A DNA stretch of 7,451 bases, taken from assembly GCA_017643965.1 (NCBI GenBank), contig JAEPMM010000154.1, positions 1 through 7,451 on the forward strand, read 5' to 3'. Each line of letters starts with the position of its first letter. Within the stretch, counting starts at the first letter, position 1. Made by a program: the position numbers and the translations under genes. The stretch comes from Marinobacter sp. (GTDB taxonomy: Bacteria > Pseudomonadota > Gammaproteobacteria > Pseudomonadales > Oleiphilaceae). Shown here piece after piece: positions 1 through 6,855 of the stretch. Below the pieces are notes generated by a model. It made no database searches. It saw nothing but the letters and a program-made list of their open reading frames with translations, and was not told the DNA's origin.

Positions 1-243
1 ACCCTCGACGAATCCATCAAGTTTCCGATCTGGACTGAAAAGGTGGGTGAAGGAGAGGACTGCGTGATTGCCGGGCCGACCTGTGACAGTGCCGACATCA
101 TGTACGAGCACCACAAGTACCCGTTGCCACTGAACCTGGCCATCGGTGACCGCATGTACTGGTTGTCGACCGGTGCCTACACCACCACCTACAGCGCGGT
201 GGAGTTCAACGGTTTCCCTCCGTTGAAGGACTACTATCTGTAA
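1..243 (+). CDS. Ornithine decarboxylase, PLP-dependent (C-terminal fragment)
   Basis: This is the last 80 codons of a gene that begins left of the window; frame 1 is open from base 1 to the TAA at 241-243. The family (fold type III, group IV decarboxylases, eukaryote-like) converts L-ornithine to putrescine in the cytoplasm, the entry step of polyamine synthesis; some bacterial members also accept lysine. The fragment carries GPTCDSAD, the conserved loop whose Cys and Asp (Cys360/Asp361 in mammalian ODC) act in catalysis and substrate binding across the dimer interface. It also carries GAYT followed by FNGFP, the C-terminal motif that places a Tyr next to the PLP phosphate. Full-length bacterial enzymes are about 390 residues, so roughly four fifths is missing here by window truncation only. 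The last 38 bases overlap the end of the convergent minus-strand gene. Ornithine versus dual lysine/ornithine specificity cannot be told from this fragment. Confidence 0.93.
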   Translation, partial: TLDESIKFPIWTEKVGEGEDCVIAGPTCDSADIMYEHHKYPLPLNLAIGDRMYWLSTGAYTTTYSAVEFNGFPPLKDYYL

Positions 244-2329
244 CGTCTGACGGAGGCTGCCCGGCCTCCGCCGCTTCAGGGTGCGGATGGTTGTCCGGGA
301 GCGGCTCCGGACGTGGGTCCGCTGGTGGGTAGAGCAAGGCCAGCGGATTCTCCCTCACCACCTGAAACCAGGCCCGGATCAGTTTCGGGAAACTGGATAT
401 CCGTGTTCCCCTGGCCCGCAGCGCGACGTTGAGTGCCAGGGTGAAGCTCACCACCAGATTCACGCCCCCGATAAGCAACGCAAACCCGGTGAACATCGCA
501 AACGCTTCTACGCCCGGTATGAACACCGACATGGCGTAGCCCACGTCGGCTGACGAAAATGCCACATGGCGAATGTCGATGGGCAGGCCCGACAGATAGC
601 CGATGTACCCGGTCACCCCCAATAATACCCCGAAGACAAAATTGCTGATCAGCGCGCCGTAGTGCTCGTCCACGTAGTTGGCGAATTTTTCCCGCAGGGT
701 CAGCGGCAGTAATCGCCGCAACAGCGGATGCTGTCGCAAGCGGCCGGCCAGATCCAGGTAGGCGGCGCGGTTATCGAAATACCCCGCCACCAGCCCGGAC
801 ACGAACAGCCATACCCCGGCAATGGCGGCATACATCAGTGCCAGGCTCTGCCACGGGTGAATGCCGGCAAGCATGTAATCGTAGCGATTAGTACTGATCA
901 TTGGCACACCCTCCAGCCGGGTGTAGCACCAGCCGATGGCGAAGGCCACCGTCAGCGCCACGACGACATTACCCAGGATAGCCACAAACTGGGTGCGCCC
1001 CACCCGCACCAGCAGTTCGGCGAGTTTGCGGGCATTGGCGCGGCCATGCTCGCCCTGTTCCACCTTCTCGGCAATGCTGGCTGCGGTCATGGCGGGCTGC
1101 TTGGTGGCGACGGTGCAGTGGAGCATGTGGATCAGCATGAAGCCCAGACCGTAGTTCAGGCTGACCCACAGGGTCTCGACGCCCTTGCCCAGACCCAGCT
1201 GGAGAATCTGGATCTTGATCAGGGCCATGAATGCAATGATCAGACCGCCCCCGGCGCCGGACGCCATCATCGCCAGATATTCACGACGGCTACCGGCAAT
1301 GTAGTGTTCACCGTGATCGCTGGCGTTTTCGGCGACACTGCGGGACATCAGTCTGAGGTTGTCCCGCCACAGGGTACGGACACCGTGGCGCTCTGCGCTG
1401 GCCTGTACCAGGGTCTTGAACAGCTCGATGGATCGGCGGGTGCGCTTTTCCTTGTCAGCGGGATCGAGTACGTCCAGCAGGTGTTCGATGCGGGTCAGGG
1501 TCTGGCTCAGGCGCTCCAGCAGGTGGGTCAGCGCCATGGTGGAGCCGGCGGTTACCGAGCGTCGCTGCAGGCGCGCAATCTCGTCACGGCATTGCTCGAT
1601 CAGCACCAGCGCGTGGTCGTGATCAAGGTGGATTTCGTCCTCGTCCTGCAAACCGCGAACGTAGGACTGAACAAACGCCGCGAGCTCCCGTTGCAGGGCC
1701 ACAAAAGCGGACTCGCGATCCACCACCCGCGGATTCAGCCGCAGGATGTTGGGCTCCAGTTCTTCCGCGGCGACCCAGATCGACAGCATCTCGATGGCAT
1801 TGAGGATCTGCGTGCACACCCGTATGCGGGTGCGCTCCAGTGCCGGCGGCGAGAAGTGCCACAGCGTGCCCAGCAGCTTCAGTAACGCCTCATCGGGCAC
1901 TTCGTGGATCCAGGCGTCGTCACCTTTGCGATTGAACACCAGGAACAGCACATCCTTGACGTTGTTTCGGTCGGCCGGGGCCGGATTTACCCGCTCGTAC
2001 AGGCGCTCGCTGATTTCCTTGAAAAACCCGCGACGGGAGTACAGCCCGAGGCCGGACAGCAACTGGAAGAACTGGGCATTGTCGAGCCAGCTCTGCAGTC
2101 GTGACGAGACCGCCAGGTGGACGTCGAGGCTCTCGGTCAAGGCGGCCTCCAGCTGTTCCATGCGGGTCAGGGTGCTGGCAATGGTTTCCTGGGGACGGGG
2201 GCGGACCCAGTCAATCACCAGCGACAGGGTCTTCAGGGCGCTGGTGTCTTCATCGGCCAGTTGGTTGATCAGGGCTGCCAGTGACACGACGACGTCCTTG
2301 CTGTTGGATGGGTGATGGAACCGGTTCAA
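206..2329 (-). CDS. Gcr-like 'site-specific recombinase' family membrane protein (SpecificRecomb)
   Basis: The 707-residue product resembles the SpecificRecomb family (PF10136), long annotated as site-specific recombinase after a Neisseria Gcr protein; the recognisable core is around residues 384-416 (SLNYGLGF, then HCTVATKQPAMTA). What is visible is a soluble, helix-rich N-terminal half (1-350, heptad-like around 240-290), then about six hydrophobic segments near 356-375, 384-405, 447-467, 494-516, 559-581 and 600-635. The tail from about 668 is rich in Pro, Glu and Ser. I see no serine- or tyrosine-recombinase catalytic motif, so an inner-membrane role fits better than DNA recombination; the true function is unknown. 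The start is uncertain. TTG at 2329 directly follows the transporter's TGA and has no good Shine-Dalgarno. GTG at 2287 has AAGGA 7 bases upstream and would give 693 residues. The gene is last in the unit ectC-transporter-this gene, and its 3' end overlaps the decarboxylase gene by 38 bases. Confidence 0.8.
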   Translation of the reverse strand: MNRFHHPSNSKDVVVSLAALINQLADEDTSALKTLSLVIDWVRPRPQETIASTLTRMEQLEAALTESLDVHLAVSSRLQSWLDNAQFFQLLSGLGLYSRRGFFKEISERLYERVNPAPADRNNVKDVLFLVFNRKGDDAWIHEVPDEALLKLLGTLWHFSPPALERTRIRVCTQILNAIEMLSIWVAAEELEPNILRLNPRVVDRESAFVALQRELAAFVQSYVRGLQDEDEIHLDHDHALVLIEQCRDEIARLQRRSVTAGSTMALTHLLERLSQTLTRIEHLLDVLDPADKEKRTRRSIELFKTLVQASAERHGVRTLWRDNLRLMSRSVAENASDHGEHYIAGSRREYLAMMASGAGGGLIIAFMALIKIQILQLGLGKGVETLWVSLNYGLGFMLIHMLHCTVATKQPAMTAASIAEKVEQGEHGRANARKLAELLVRVGRTQFVAILGNVVVALTVAFAIGWCYTRLEGVPMISTNRYDYMLAGIHPWQSLALMYAAIAGVWLFVSGLVAGYFDNRAAYLDLAGRLRQHPLLRRLLPLTLREKFANYVDEHYGALISNFVFGVLLGVTGYIGYLSGLPIDIRHVAFSSADVGYAMSVFIPGVEAFAMFTGFALLIGGVNLVVSFTLALNVALRARGTRISSFPKLIRAWFQVVRENPLALLYPPADPRPEPLPDNHPHPEAAEAGQPPSDVTDSSPSTEGNR
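251..270 (+). terminator. Possible hairpin terminator after ornithine decarboxylase
   Basis: A perfect 7-bp inverted repeat (CGGAGGC / GCCTCCG) with a 6-base loop starts 8 bases after the decarboxylase stop codon. The position suits a transcription terminator, but no T-tract follows on either strand, so it is not a textbook intrinsic terminator. It also lies inside the C-terminal coding end of the opposing minus-strand gene, so the repeat could simply reflect GC-rich codons. Confidence 0.35.
2295..2299 (-). promoter_or_regulatory. Shine-Dalgarno AAGGA favouring an internal GTG start at 2287
   Basis: AAGGA lies 7 bases before an in-frame GTG (2287-2285), codon 15 of the longest reading frame of the recombinase-family gene. 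The upstream TTG (2329-2327) has only a non-purine-rich leader, although coupling to the transporter's stop codon could serve it. The site makes GTG 2287 a serious candidate for the true start. Confidence 0.45.
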
Positions 2330-3553
2330 TCATACGCTGGAGTCTGGCGTTCCGGTTGCCGGTGGTGATGCTTTTCGGGTCAGATCGAGGGTAAAGATCA
2401 GCGGCAGTACCAGAATACTGTACACCACCATGGTCACAACCGCGTGGCTGACGTTTCCGGTCCAGTCGGCAATCAGGCCACCGGCCATCGGCACCGAGAA
2501 CGCCAGGGTATAACCCACCAGGAAATTGCCGGCCGAAAGCTGGCCGGTTTTCTCCGCGCTGACCAGCAGGGGTGGCAGTGCCACCAGCAGAATCAGCAGG
2601 ATTCCGGCCACGAAACTCATCAGGGTGGCGCTGGCTATGGCCCACCAGCCGGGCAGCAGCAGTGTGCCGGTGGTGCCGGCGATGCTGATCACCGCCATGA
2701 TCAGTATCAGGCTTCGGCGGCCAACCCAGGCGCGCGCCATCTTCAGCATCACCAGGGAAGCGGCCACCTGGGCCAGGTTGAACCAGAACAGCGATTCCGC
2801 CAGCCGGTCACCCTGCCCCCGCTGCTCCAGCAGCGCGCCCATGTAGGCATTGAGACCGAAGAACATGGAGCCGGACAGCCCCAGTAACAGCCCCACTTTC
2901 AGGGTCAACGGGTTCTTCCAGTCCGGTAGCCAGGCCACCTTGCGGACCGGGCGGGCGCGATCCCGTCTGGGCAGGAACAGCAACGCGGCCACCACCAGTG
3001 CGGGCAGCGACCAGGCGATCAGGCTAGCCCGCCAGCTGTTGTCCAGTAACGGCATCAGAACGGGCAAGGTAATACCGGCGCCGATAAATTCGCCCATCAA
3101 CATGCCGTTCATGTAAATGGCAGAACCCACGGCCAGGTGATGGGGTTCGAGCCAGCGCGGTAACAGGGCAGGCAGGGCGGGCTGCATCATCGCCACACCG
3201 AGCCCCATCACGGCGCTGGCGAGCATCAGGGTGGTGGCATCCGGGACCAGCCCGCGGCCGGCCGAACCAATCACCATGATTACCATGGCCAGCGCCAGGG
3301 TATTGCGGGGACCCAGGCGGGAAATGGCCAGGGAGCCGGGCATGGCGCCGACAGCCAGCATCAGGATCGGCAGAGTGGTGAGGGCGCCCGTCAGTGCCTG
3401 TGACAGCGCCAGGTCATCACCGATGAACGGCGCCAGCGGGGGGGCCACCAGCACGGGTATGCGTAGGTAAACCCCGGCAAGCCAAAGCAGCACCGCCACC
3501 GGCAGCAGTCTGGCTGGCGGTGGCGGTGTGGTTGCGGCCCGGTATTCAGCCAC
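2330..3553 (-). CDS. MFS transporter, CynX/NimT-like
   Basis: The 407-residue protein is hydrophobic throughout, with about twelve predicted membrane segments and a short cytoplasmic N-terminus with a PPPP run at residues 10-13. The first segment and following loop (LRIPVLVAPPLAPFIGDDL, then TGALTTLPILMLAVGAMPG at 55-73) resemble the CynX/NimT branch of the major facilitator superfamily, whose named members are linked to cyanate and 2-nitroimidazole. A basic loop after segment 2 (SRLGPRN, 78-84) matches the usual MFS position. The central cytoplasmic loop (about 195-215) is rich in Arg and Lys, as expected between the two six-helix halves. The substrate cannot be read from sequence. The gene starts 11 bases after the ectC stop and ends directly against the next frame, so co-transcription with ectC is likely, and transport of an ectoine-related or other small compound is a reasonable guess. 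The start is GTG without a clear Shine-Dalgarno; no upstream ATG or GTG in frame precedes a TGA at 3583-3581. Confidence 0.87.
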   Translation of the reverse strand: MAEYRAATTPPPPARLLPVAVLLWLAGVYLRIPVLVAPPLAPFIGDDLALSQALTGALTTLPILMLAVGAMPGSLAISRLGPRNTLALAMVIMVIGSAGRGLVPDATTLMLASAVMGLGVAMMQPALPALLPRWLEPHHLAVGSAIYMNGMLMGEFIGAGITLPVLMPLLDNSWRASLIAWSLPALVVAALLFLPRRDRARPVRKVAWLPDWKNPLTLKVGLLLGLSGSMFFGLNAYMGALLEQRGQGDRLAESLFWFNLAQVAASLVMLKMARAWVGRRSLILIMAVISIAGTTGTLLLPGWWAIASATLMSFVAGILLILLVALPPLLVSAEKTGQLSAGNFLVGYTLAFSVPMAGGLIADWTGNVSHAVVTMVVYSILVLPLIFTLDLTRKASPPATGTPDSSV

Positions 3554-3564
3554 AGGGCAGCGAT

Positions 3565-3960
3565 TCAGTCTTCGCTGGTGTCAGGCAGGTAAGCACCGTC
3601 TTCGTCGTGTACTTCGCGACCGGTGACCGGCGGATTGAAGGCACAGATCAGGCGCATGTCTTCGGTGCCGCCGCGCAGCGTATGCTGGTCATGCTTGTCG
3701 AGCGCGTACAGGGTGCCGTCGGAAATCTGGTGGGTTTCCCCGGTGGCCTTGTCGGTGATGGTGCCGTTGCCGGCAACGCAATACACCGCTTCCAGGTGAT
3801 GCTTATACCAGAGGTTGAGTTCAGCGCCGGCGGGAATGATAGTTTCGTGGAACGAGAATCCCATGCCGTCTTTCTTCAGCAGCATGCGGCGGCTGGTCCA
3901 GCCCGGGCCGGTGACTTCGCGTTCGGTACCGATGATGTCTTGCACTCGTACGATTTTCAT
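3565..3960 (-). CDS. ectC: L-ectoine synthase
   Basis: EctC is a cytoplasmic cupin enzyme that closes N-gamma-acetyl-L-2,4-diaminobutyrate with loss of water to give the osmoprotectant ectoine. The 131-residue product has the normal family length and is well conserved: GPGWTSRRMLLKKDGMGFSF near the N-terminus, KHHLEAVYC in the middle, and FNPPVTGREVHDEDGAY at the end. Counting from the start chosen here, the iron ligands described for Paenibacillus lautus EctC fall at the same numbers (Glu57, Tyr85, His93); Trp21, Thr40, Tyr52 and His55 of the substrate pocket are also present, so the enzyme should be active. ATG 3960 is chosen over the in-frame ATG 3966 because GAGGA ends 6 bases before 3960 but abuts 3966. 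No ectA or ectB lies beside it: upstream is a GTPase gene, downstream a transporter. It is therefore a solitary ectC within this window; complete ectABC elsewhere in the genome cannot be excluded. Confidence 0.95.
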   Translation of the reverse strand: MKIVRVQDIIGTEREVTGPGWTSRRMLLKKDGMGFSFHETIIPAGAELNLWYKHHLEAVYCVAGNGTITDKATGETHQISDGTLYALDKHDQHTLRGGTEDMRLICAFNPPVTGREVHDEDGAYLPDTSED

Positions 3961-3966
3961 CCGCAT

Positions 3967-3971
3967 TCCTC
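3967..3971 (-). promoter_or_regulatory. Shine-Dalgarno GAGGA of ectC, fixing the start at 3960
   Basis: GAGGA is spaced 6 bases from ATG 3960 and zero bases from ATG 3966. Only the downstream ATG has workable spacing, and it also brings the active-site numbering into register with characterised EctC. Confidence 0.75.
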
Positions 3972-3994
3972 ATTGGGTGATGGAATAGCCTTAC

Positions 3995-4025
3995 AGTATA
4001 AACATCTCTGTTACGTGCGATTCAA
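3995..4025 (-). promoter_or_regulatory. Candidate ectC promoter (TATACT -10)
   Basis: On the minus strand TATACT (4000-3995) matches the sigma-70 -10 consensus in five of six positions. Followed by G and TAA, it also resembles the TATACT-containing -10 preferred by the stress sigma factor RpoS. A possible -35, TTGAAT (4025-4020), is 19 bases away, which is long; RpoS promoters tolerate a poor -35. It overlaps the stop codon end of the GTPase gene and would start transcription about 28 bases before the ectC ATG. This local AT-rich patch stands out from its GC-rich surroundings. Osmotic or stress induction is inferred from the gene's role and the box, not shown. Confidence 0.45.
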
Positions 4026-5441
4026 CCGCCAATCGTCGTAGATGGTCATCGCCTGCTCGATCGCCGCGATGAAATCCGCCCGCAGGCCGTCGTCCGGCGC
4101 ACGCTGTTTGCGGCACCGTTCGAAGACCCGTTGTATGTCCTGTCGGCTCTTGCGGTCCAGGGTTTCCAGCCAGTGGCTGTCTGACGGTTCCAGGTCCAGC
4201 GGATCACGGCCGGCGTGATTGCGATGGCTGATATGCCACCAGTGGTCCACCGCGCGCCCGAGCACCACGTAGCCGAACTGGCTGTCCTGCACCGGGCCGA
4301 AGCTGGCGGTTTTCAGGCCGTCCTGCAGTGCGCCGATGTTCAGCGCCGGCAGTGCCAGGCGGTCGCCGTAGAAATAACTGCCCGCCGCTCCGATCAGGCC
4401 GCCCACCAGTGCGCCCGCGCCCAATGAGTGGCCGAGAGTCAGTGCATCAATGCCGGCGCCGCCGGCGGCACCGGCACCGAAGCCGGCGGTGGCCAGATAG
4501 CGCTTGTTGACGGCCCACACCTTGCGGCTGTCTTCGCTGAACAGGTCATGCTCGTTGTGCCATTCCAGCTCCGCCTCCTGGCGCTGGATCCGGTTGTGCT
4601 GATAGAGATGCTCGATAGACACCCGCAGGTTCTGTTCCCGCTGCCGCTGCCGCTGGTACCAGCGCCGCCGTAACCCGTCTGCCAGGTTATCGTCGCTGGT
4701 GCCGGCCACCTGGTTGAGGGTGAGCGTGCGTTTCTCCTGGAAGCTCATCAGGTCTTCCAGTGCCCGCGCGATCAGTGCGGCAGCCTGGCGTTTGCGCTGA
4801 TCGCGCTGCTCGGCAAGAAACCGGGTGGCCTGGTCCAGCGGCCGTTCCCAGGCCGGCTCCAGCTGGCCAAAAGCCCGCAACAGGCTGAGATGTTGGTCGA
4901 ATGGAGCACGAACGGCATTGAACTTGCGAACAACCTGGAAGAACTGCCCCAGCGCTGCCTGCCAGGTGTCACTGTAGTCGTCGGGCCCGATGCTGTTGAT
5001 CAGTGCCAGGCTTGGACGACCGGTCCAGCGCAGGATGGTCATTTCCGCTTCATGCTCGGCGCTGTAGGGTACCGAGCCGTCCACCACATAGATAATACCG
5101 GCACCCTCGATCAGCGGCGCCAGCAACTCGCACTCGTCGTTGAAGCGGGGATTGTCCCGGTGCTGGGTGATAAAGGCGGCCACAGTTTCCGACCGGTCCG
5201 AGGCTGACACGCTGTGGGCCTCCAGCCAGGCCAGTACCCGGCGCGGGCGCTGGAAACCGGGTGTGTCCACCAGGGTATAGAGGGTCTGTCCATCCACCGT
5301 CAGCGGGTAGTTCTGGCGCTGTCGCGTGGTGCCGGGCTCCAGCGCAATGGCGATGGCGTCGTTCTGGGACAGGGTGGCCACCACGCTGGACTTGCCCTTG
5401 TTGGGGTGGCCAACCACCGCAAAGACCGGAGCGTTATCCAT
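4011..5441 (-). CDS. GTPase with C-terminal DUF3482 domain
   Basis: The 476-residue protein starts with a TRAFAC-type G domain. The P-loop GHPNKGKS is at 11-18, a G2-like PGTT at 36-39, and G3 DTPG at 59-62. The G4 site appears as LINSIG (147-152) rather than NKxD, so base recognition may be altered. Residues 205-300 are charged, Arg/Gln-rich and probably helical or coiled. Residues 319-357 form a Gly/Ala-rich hydrophobic stretch of the glycine-zipper kind that could insert in or lie on a membrane. The C-terminal part (about 365-476) is soluble. The layout matches DUF3482 proteins, which are regularly encoded next to DUF2868 proteins in gammaproteobacteria; their cellular role is not established to my knowledge. 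The ATG lies inside the end of the upstream DUF2868 gene (8-base overlap), which implies translational coupling and a shared complex. The stop is 50 bases before ectC on the same strand, so read-through into ectC is possible. Confidence 0.85.
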   Translation of the reverse strand: MDNAPVFAVVGHPNKGKSSVVATLSQNDAIAIALEPGTTRQRQNYPLTVDGQTLYTLVDTPGFQRPRRVLAWLEAHSVSASDRSETVAAFITQHRDNPRFNDECELLAPLIEGAGIIYVVDGSVPYSAEHEAEMTILRWTGRPSLALINSIGPDDYSDTWQAALGQFFQVVRKFNAVRAPFDQHLSLLRAFGQLEPAWERPLDQATRFLAEQRDQRKRQAAALIARALEDLMSFQEKRTLTLNQVAGTSDDNLADGLRRRWYQRQRQREQNLRVSIEHLYQHNRIQRQEAELEWHNEHDLFSEDSRKVWAVNKRYLATAGFGAGAAGGAGIDALTLGHSLGAGALVGGLIGAAGSYFYGDRLALPALNIGALQDGLKTASFGPVQDSQFGYVVLGRAVDHWWHISHRNHAGRDPLDLEPSDSHWLETLDRKSRQDIQRVFERCRKQRAPDDGLRADFIAAIEQAMTIYDDWRLNRT

Positions 5442-6855
5442 GGCTCTGGTCTTCCCGGCCGTAGGGGTTGTGCTGGGTCAGTTGCGGCTGGCTGATACCG
5501 ACAAACCCCTGCCCCAACCGCTCGGCAAACCGCAACCATTGCTGTACCTGATGCGCGGGCGGCTGGCCGACACCGGAGGCGGCCAGCGGCACAATGGCCA
5601 CATGGCTGGCGGCCGGCCAGTGCTCCTTCGCCTGCTGCAGAAAATCCTGGAGTTCGCCGGTGGGTGGCTCCCAGCTGCGAGTGACCACAATCACCGCAGG
5701 TCGGGAAATTTGCTGCAGATGCGTTGCCACCGTTGCCAATGCGTGGGCGTCGTCACTAAGCGAGGCGCGCCCGCCGGCCTTGAGCACCAGCGTATCCGGG
5801 CCTCGGAGGGCGTCCGGCAACTCCGGCTCACCGGCACCGGCCCAGCAGATCACGGTGTCACTTTCCGGCAACGGCTGCAGCTGACTGTTGGTGGCGGTAT
5901 CCGGCTGGTGTTCGGCGTCGTTGTGGGCGTTGCCGGTTTCCAGTGTCGGTGTTTCCATGCGGTACCGCAAGGCAGTCTGCCCCGGGTGCTGGCGCAACAG
6001 CCGGCGCGCGCGCTGACGGAGTTGCAGCTGGGTGAGGGCGGCCAGGGCCAGGCGCAGCAGAATCACATAACACAGCCAGACCATTGCGACGAAAGGCCAC
6101 CAGGCCCCGAGCGTTGCCGGATTGACCTCAGCCGCCCCGACGCTGGCGCGAAAAAAGCGGGTGGCCTCAACCAGGGCCGCATCCGGGAATGCCGCGGGCC
6201 ACAGTCCCTGCCATGGCGCGGCGATGGTCTGCACCAGCGCAAGAAAGCCCGCGTTTTCGGTGTTCAGGGTGGTGCTCCAGCCAAACGCCAGATCCTGCAG
6301 AACCACCATCACCAGCAGTGTGACCAGTCCGCTGAGGCCGAAGGCGAGGCCGCCACAATGGGCGGCACGGGCCATCAACGGGGGTTGGAGTTTACGCAGG
6401 GCACCGGATGGGTGGGCCTGGCGGGGATCCGCCAATCGCCGCAGCAGCGGGCGCCAGGGTTGCCAGCCGGCCAGCGACTGGACGCTGGTGAGCACCGCCA
6501 GCAGGCCCTGCAGCAGCACGAATCCCAGAATGACGGTGATATTGATGCGCTGGCCACCGTCGTAGAACAGCAGGCTGAGCATGGCGACAAGCCCCAGCAC
6601 CGCGCCGGCCCCCATGAAACCCAGGGTGATGCGCCGCCAGCGCCGCACCAGCTGGTTGCCCACCGTCGGGCCGCGTGCGTCATTGAACCGATCCAGATAA
6701 GCCAGCCATTGGCGGGGACCGGGTTCGAGGCCGTCCTGCTGGCAGGTCAGGGCAAATTTGCGATCACGACGGTGCAGGAACGCCGGTGGCTGTTCCTGAT
6801 CCCGGCGTACCCTGGCGTCAAAGTCCAGTAACAGGCGGATGGGGCTTTCGGTCAT
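5434..6855 (-). CDS. DUF2868 domain membrane protein, partner of the GTPase
   Basis: The 473-residue protein has a soluble basic N-terminus, a first pair of membrane segments (about 77-97 and 105-128), a third near 167-188 and a fourth near 250-272, then a soluble C-terminal domain from about 280. The N-terminal two thirds fit the DUF2868 family (function unknown), normally found directly upstream of a DUF3482 GTPase, as here. The C-terminal domain alternates beta-like and helical stretches; PAVIVVTRSW at 386-395 and HVAIVPLAASG at 418-428 recall the G4 and G5 strands of a small GTPase, but there is no P-loop or DxxG, so if it is a G domain it is a dead one. This is my inference. A low-complexity linker (about 300-330, Asn/Gln/Thr-rich) joins membrane and soluble parts. 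ATG 6855 is preceded by GGGA at 6-base spacing, a modest ribosome site. It is the first gene of the pair. Confidence 0.82.
   Translation of the reverse strand: MTESPIRLLLDFDARVRRDQEQPPAFLHRRDRKFALTCQQDGLEPGPRQWLAYLDRFNDARGPTVGNQLVRRWRRITLGFMGAGAVLGLVAMLSLLFYDGGQRINITVILGFVLLQGLLAVLTSVQSLAGWQPWRPLLRRLADPRQAHPSGALRKLQPPLMARAAHCGGLAFGLSGLVTLLVMVVLQDLAFGWSTTLNTENAGFLALVQTIAAPWQGLWPAAFPDAALVEATRFFRASVGAAEVNPATLGAWWPFVAMVWLCYVILLRLALAALTQLQLRQRARRLLRQHPGQTALRYRMETPTLETGNAHNDAEHQPDTATNSQLQPLPESDTVICWAGAGEPELPDALRGPDTLVLKAGGRASLSDDAHALATVATHLQQISRPAVIVVTRSWEPPTGELQDFLQQAKEHWPAASHVAIVPLAASGVGQPPAHQVQQWLRFAERLGQGFVGISQPQLTQHNPYGREDQSHG

Noticed and set aside
728..1885. A 385-codon open frame on the plus strand opposite the recombinase-family gene.
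   Set aside because: The composition is Gln/His/Gly-rich without domain features, and there is no ribosome site or promoter. It mirrors the codon bias of the opposite gene.
206..2329. Reading the recombinase-family gene as evidence of a mobile element or integration site.
   Set aside because: No catalytic recombinase motif, inverted repeats, direct repeats, tRNA or phage genes are present, and the protein looks membrane-embedded.
2250..2645. A 131-codon minus-strand frame spanning the transporter/recombinase junction.
   Set aside because: It lies in a different frame from two clear genes and its product is Arg/Gly/Pro-rich without any domain. Only its out-of-frame ATG at 2333 is of note.
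3520..4041. A 173-codon plus-strand frame covering ectC.
   Set aside because: ectC on the minus strand is conserved residue by residue, so this frame is its shadow.
4440..4500. A GCC/GGC-rich repetitive-looking patch within the GTPase gene.
   Set aside because: It encodes the Gly/Ala-rich hydrophobic stretch of the protein. The repetition follows from Gly and Ala codons and is not a DNA repeat element.
4640..4662. A short run of CCGCTG-like triplets.
   Set aside because: It encodes the alternating Gln-Arg stretch of the GTPase's charged helical region, and is too short and coding-constrained to call a microsatellite.
5326..6831. A 501-codon open frame on the plus strand opposite the DUF2868 gene and the start of the GTPase gene.
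   Set aside because: Its translation is low-complexity (Gln/Gly/Arg/His-rich) with no recognisable domain, and it lies fully antisense to a well-supported gene pair. Long antisense frames are expected in GC-rich coding DNA.
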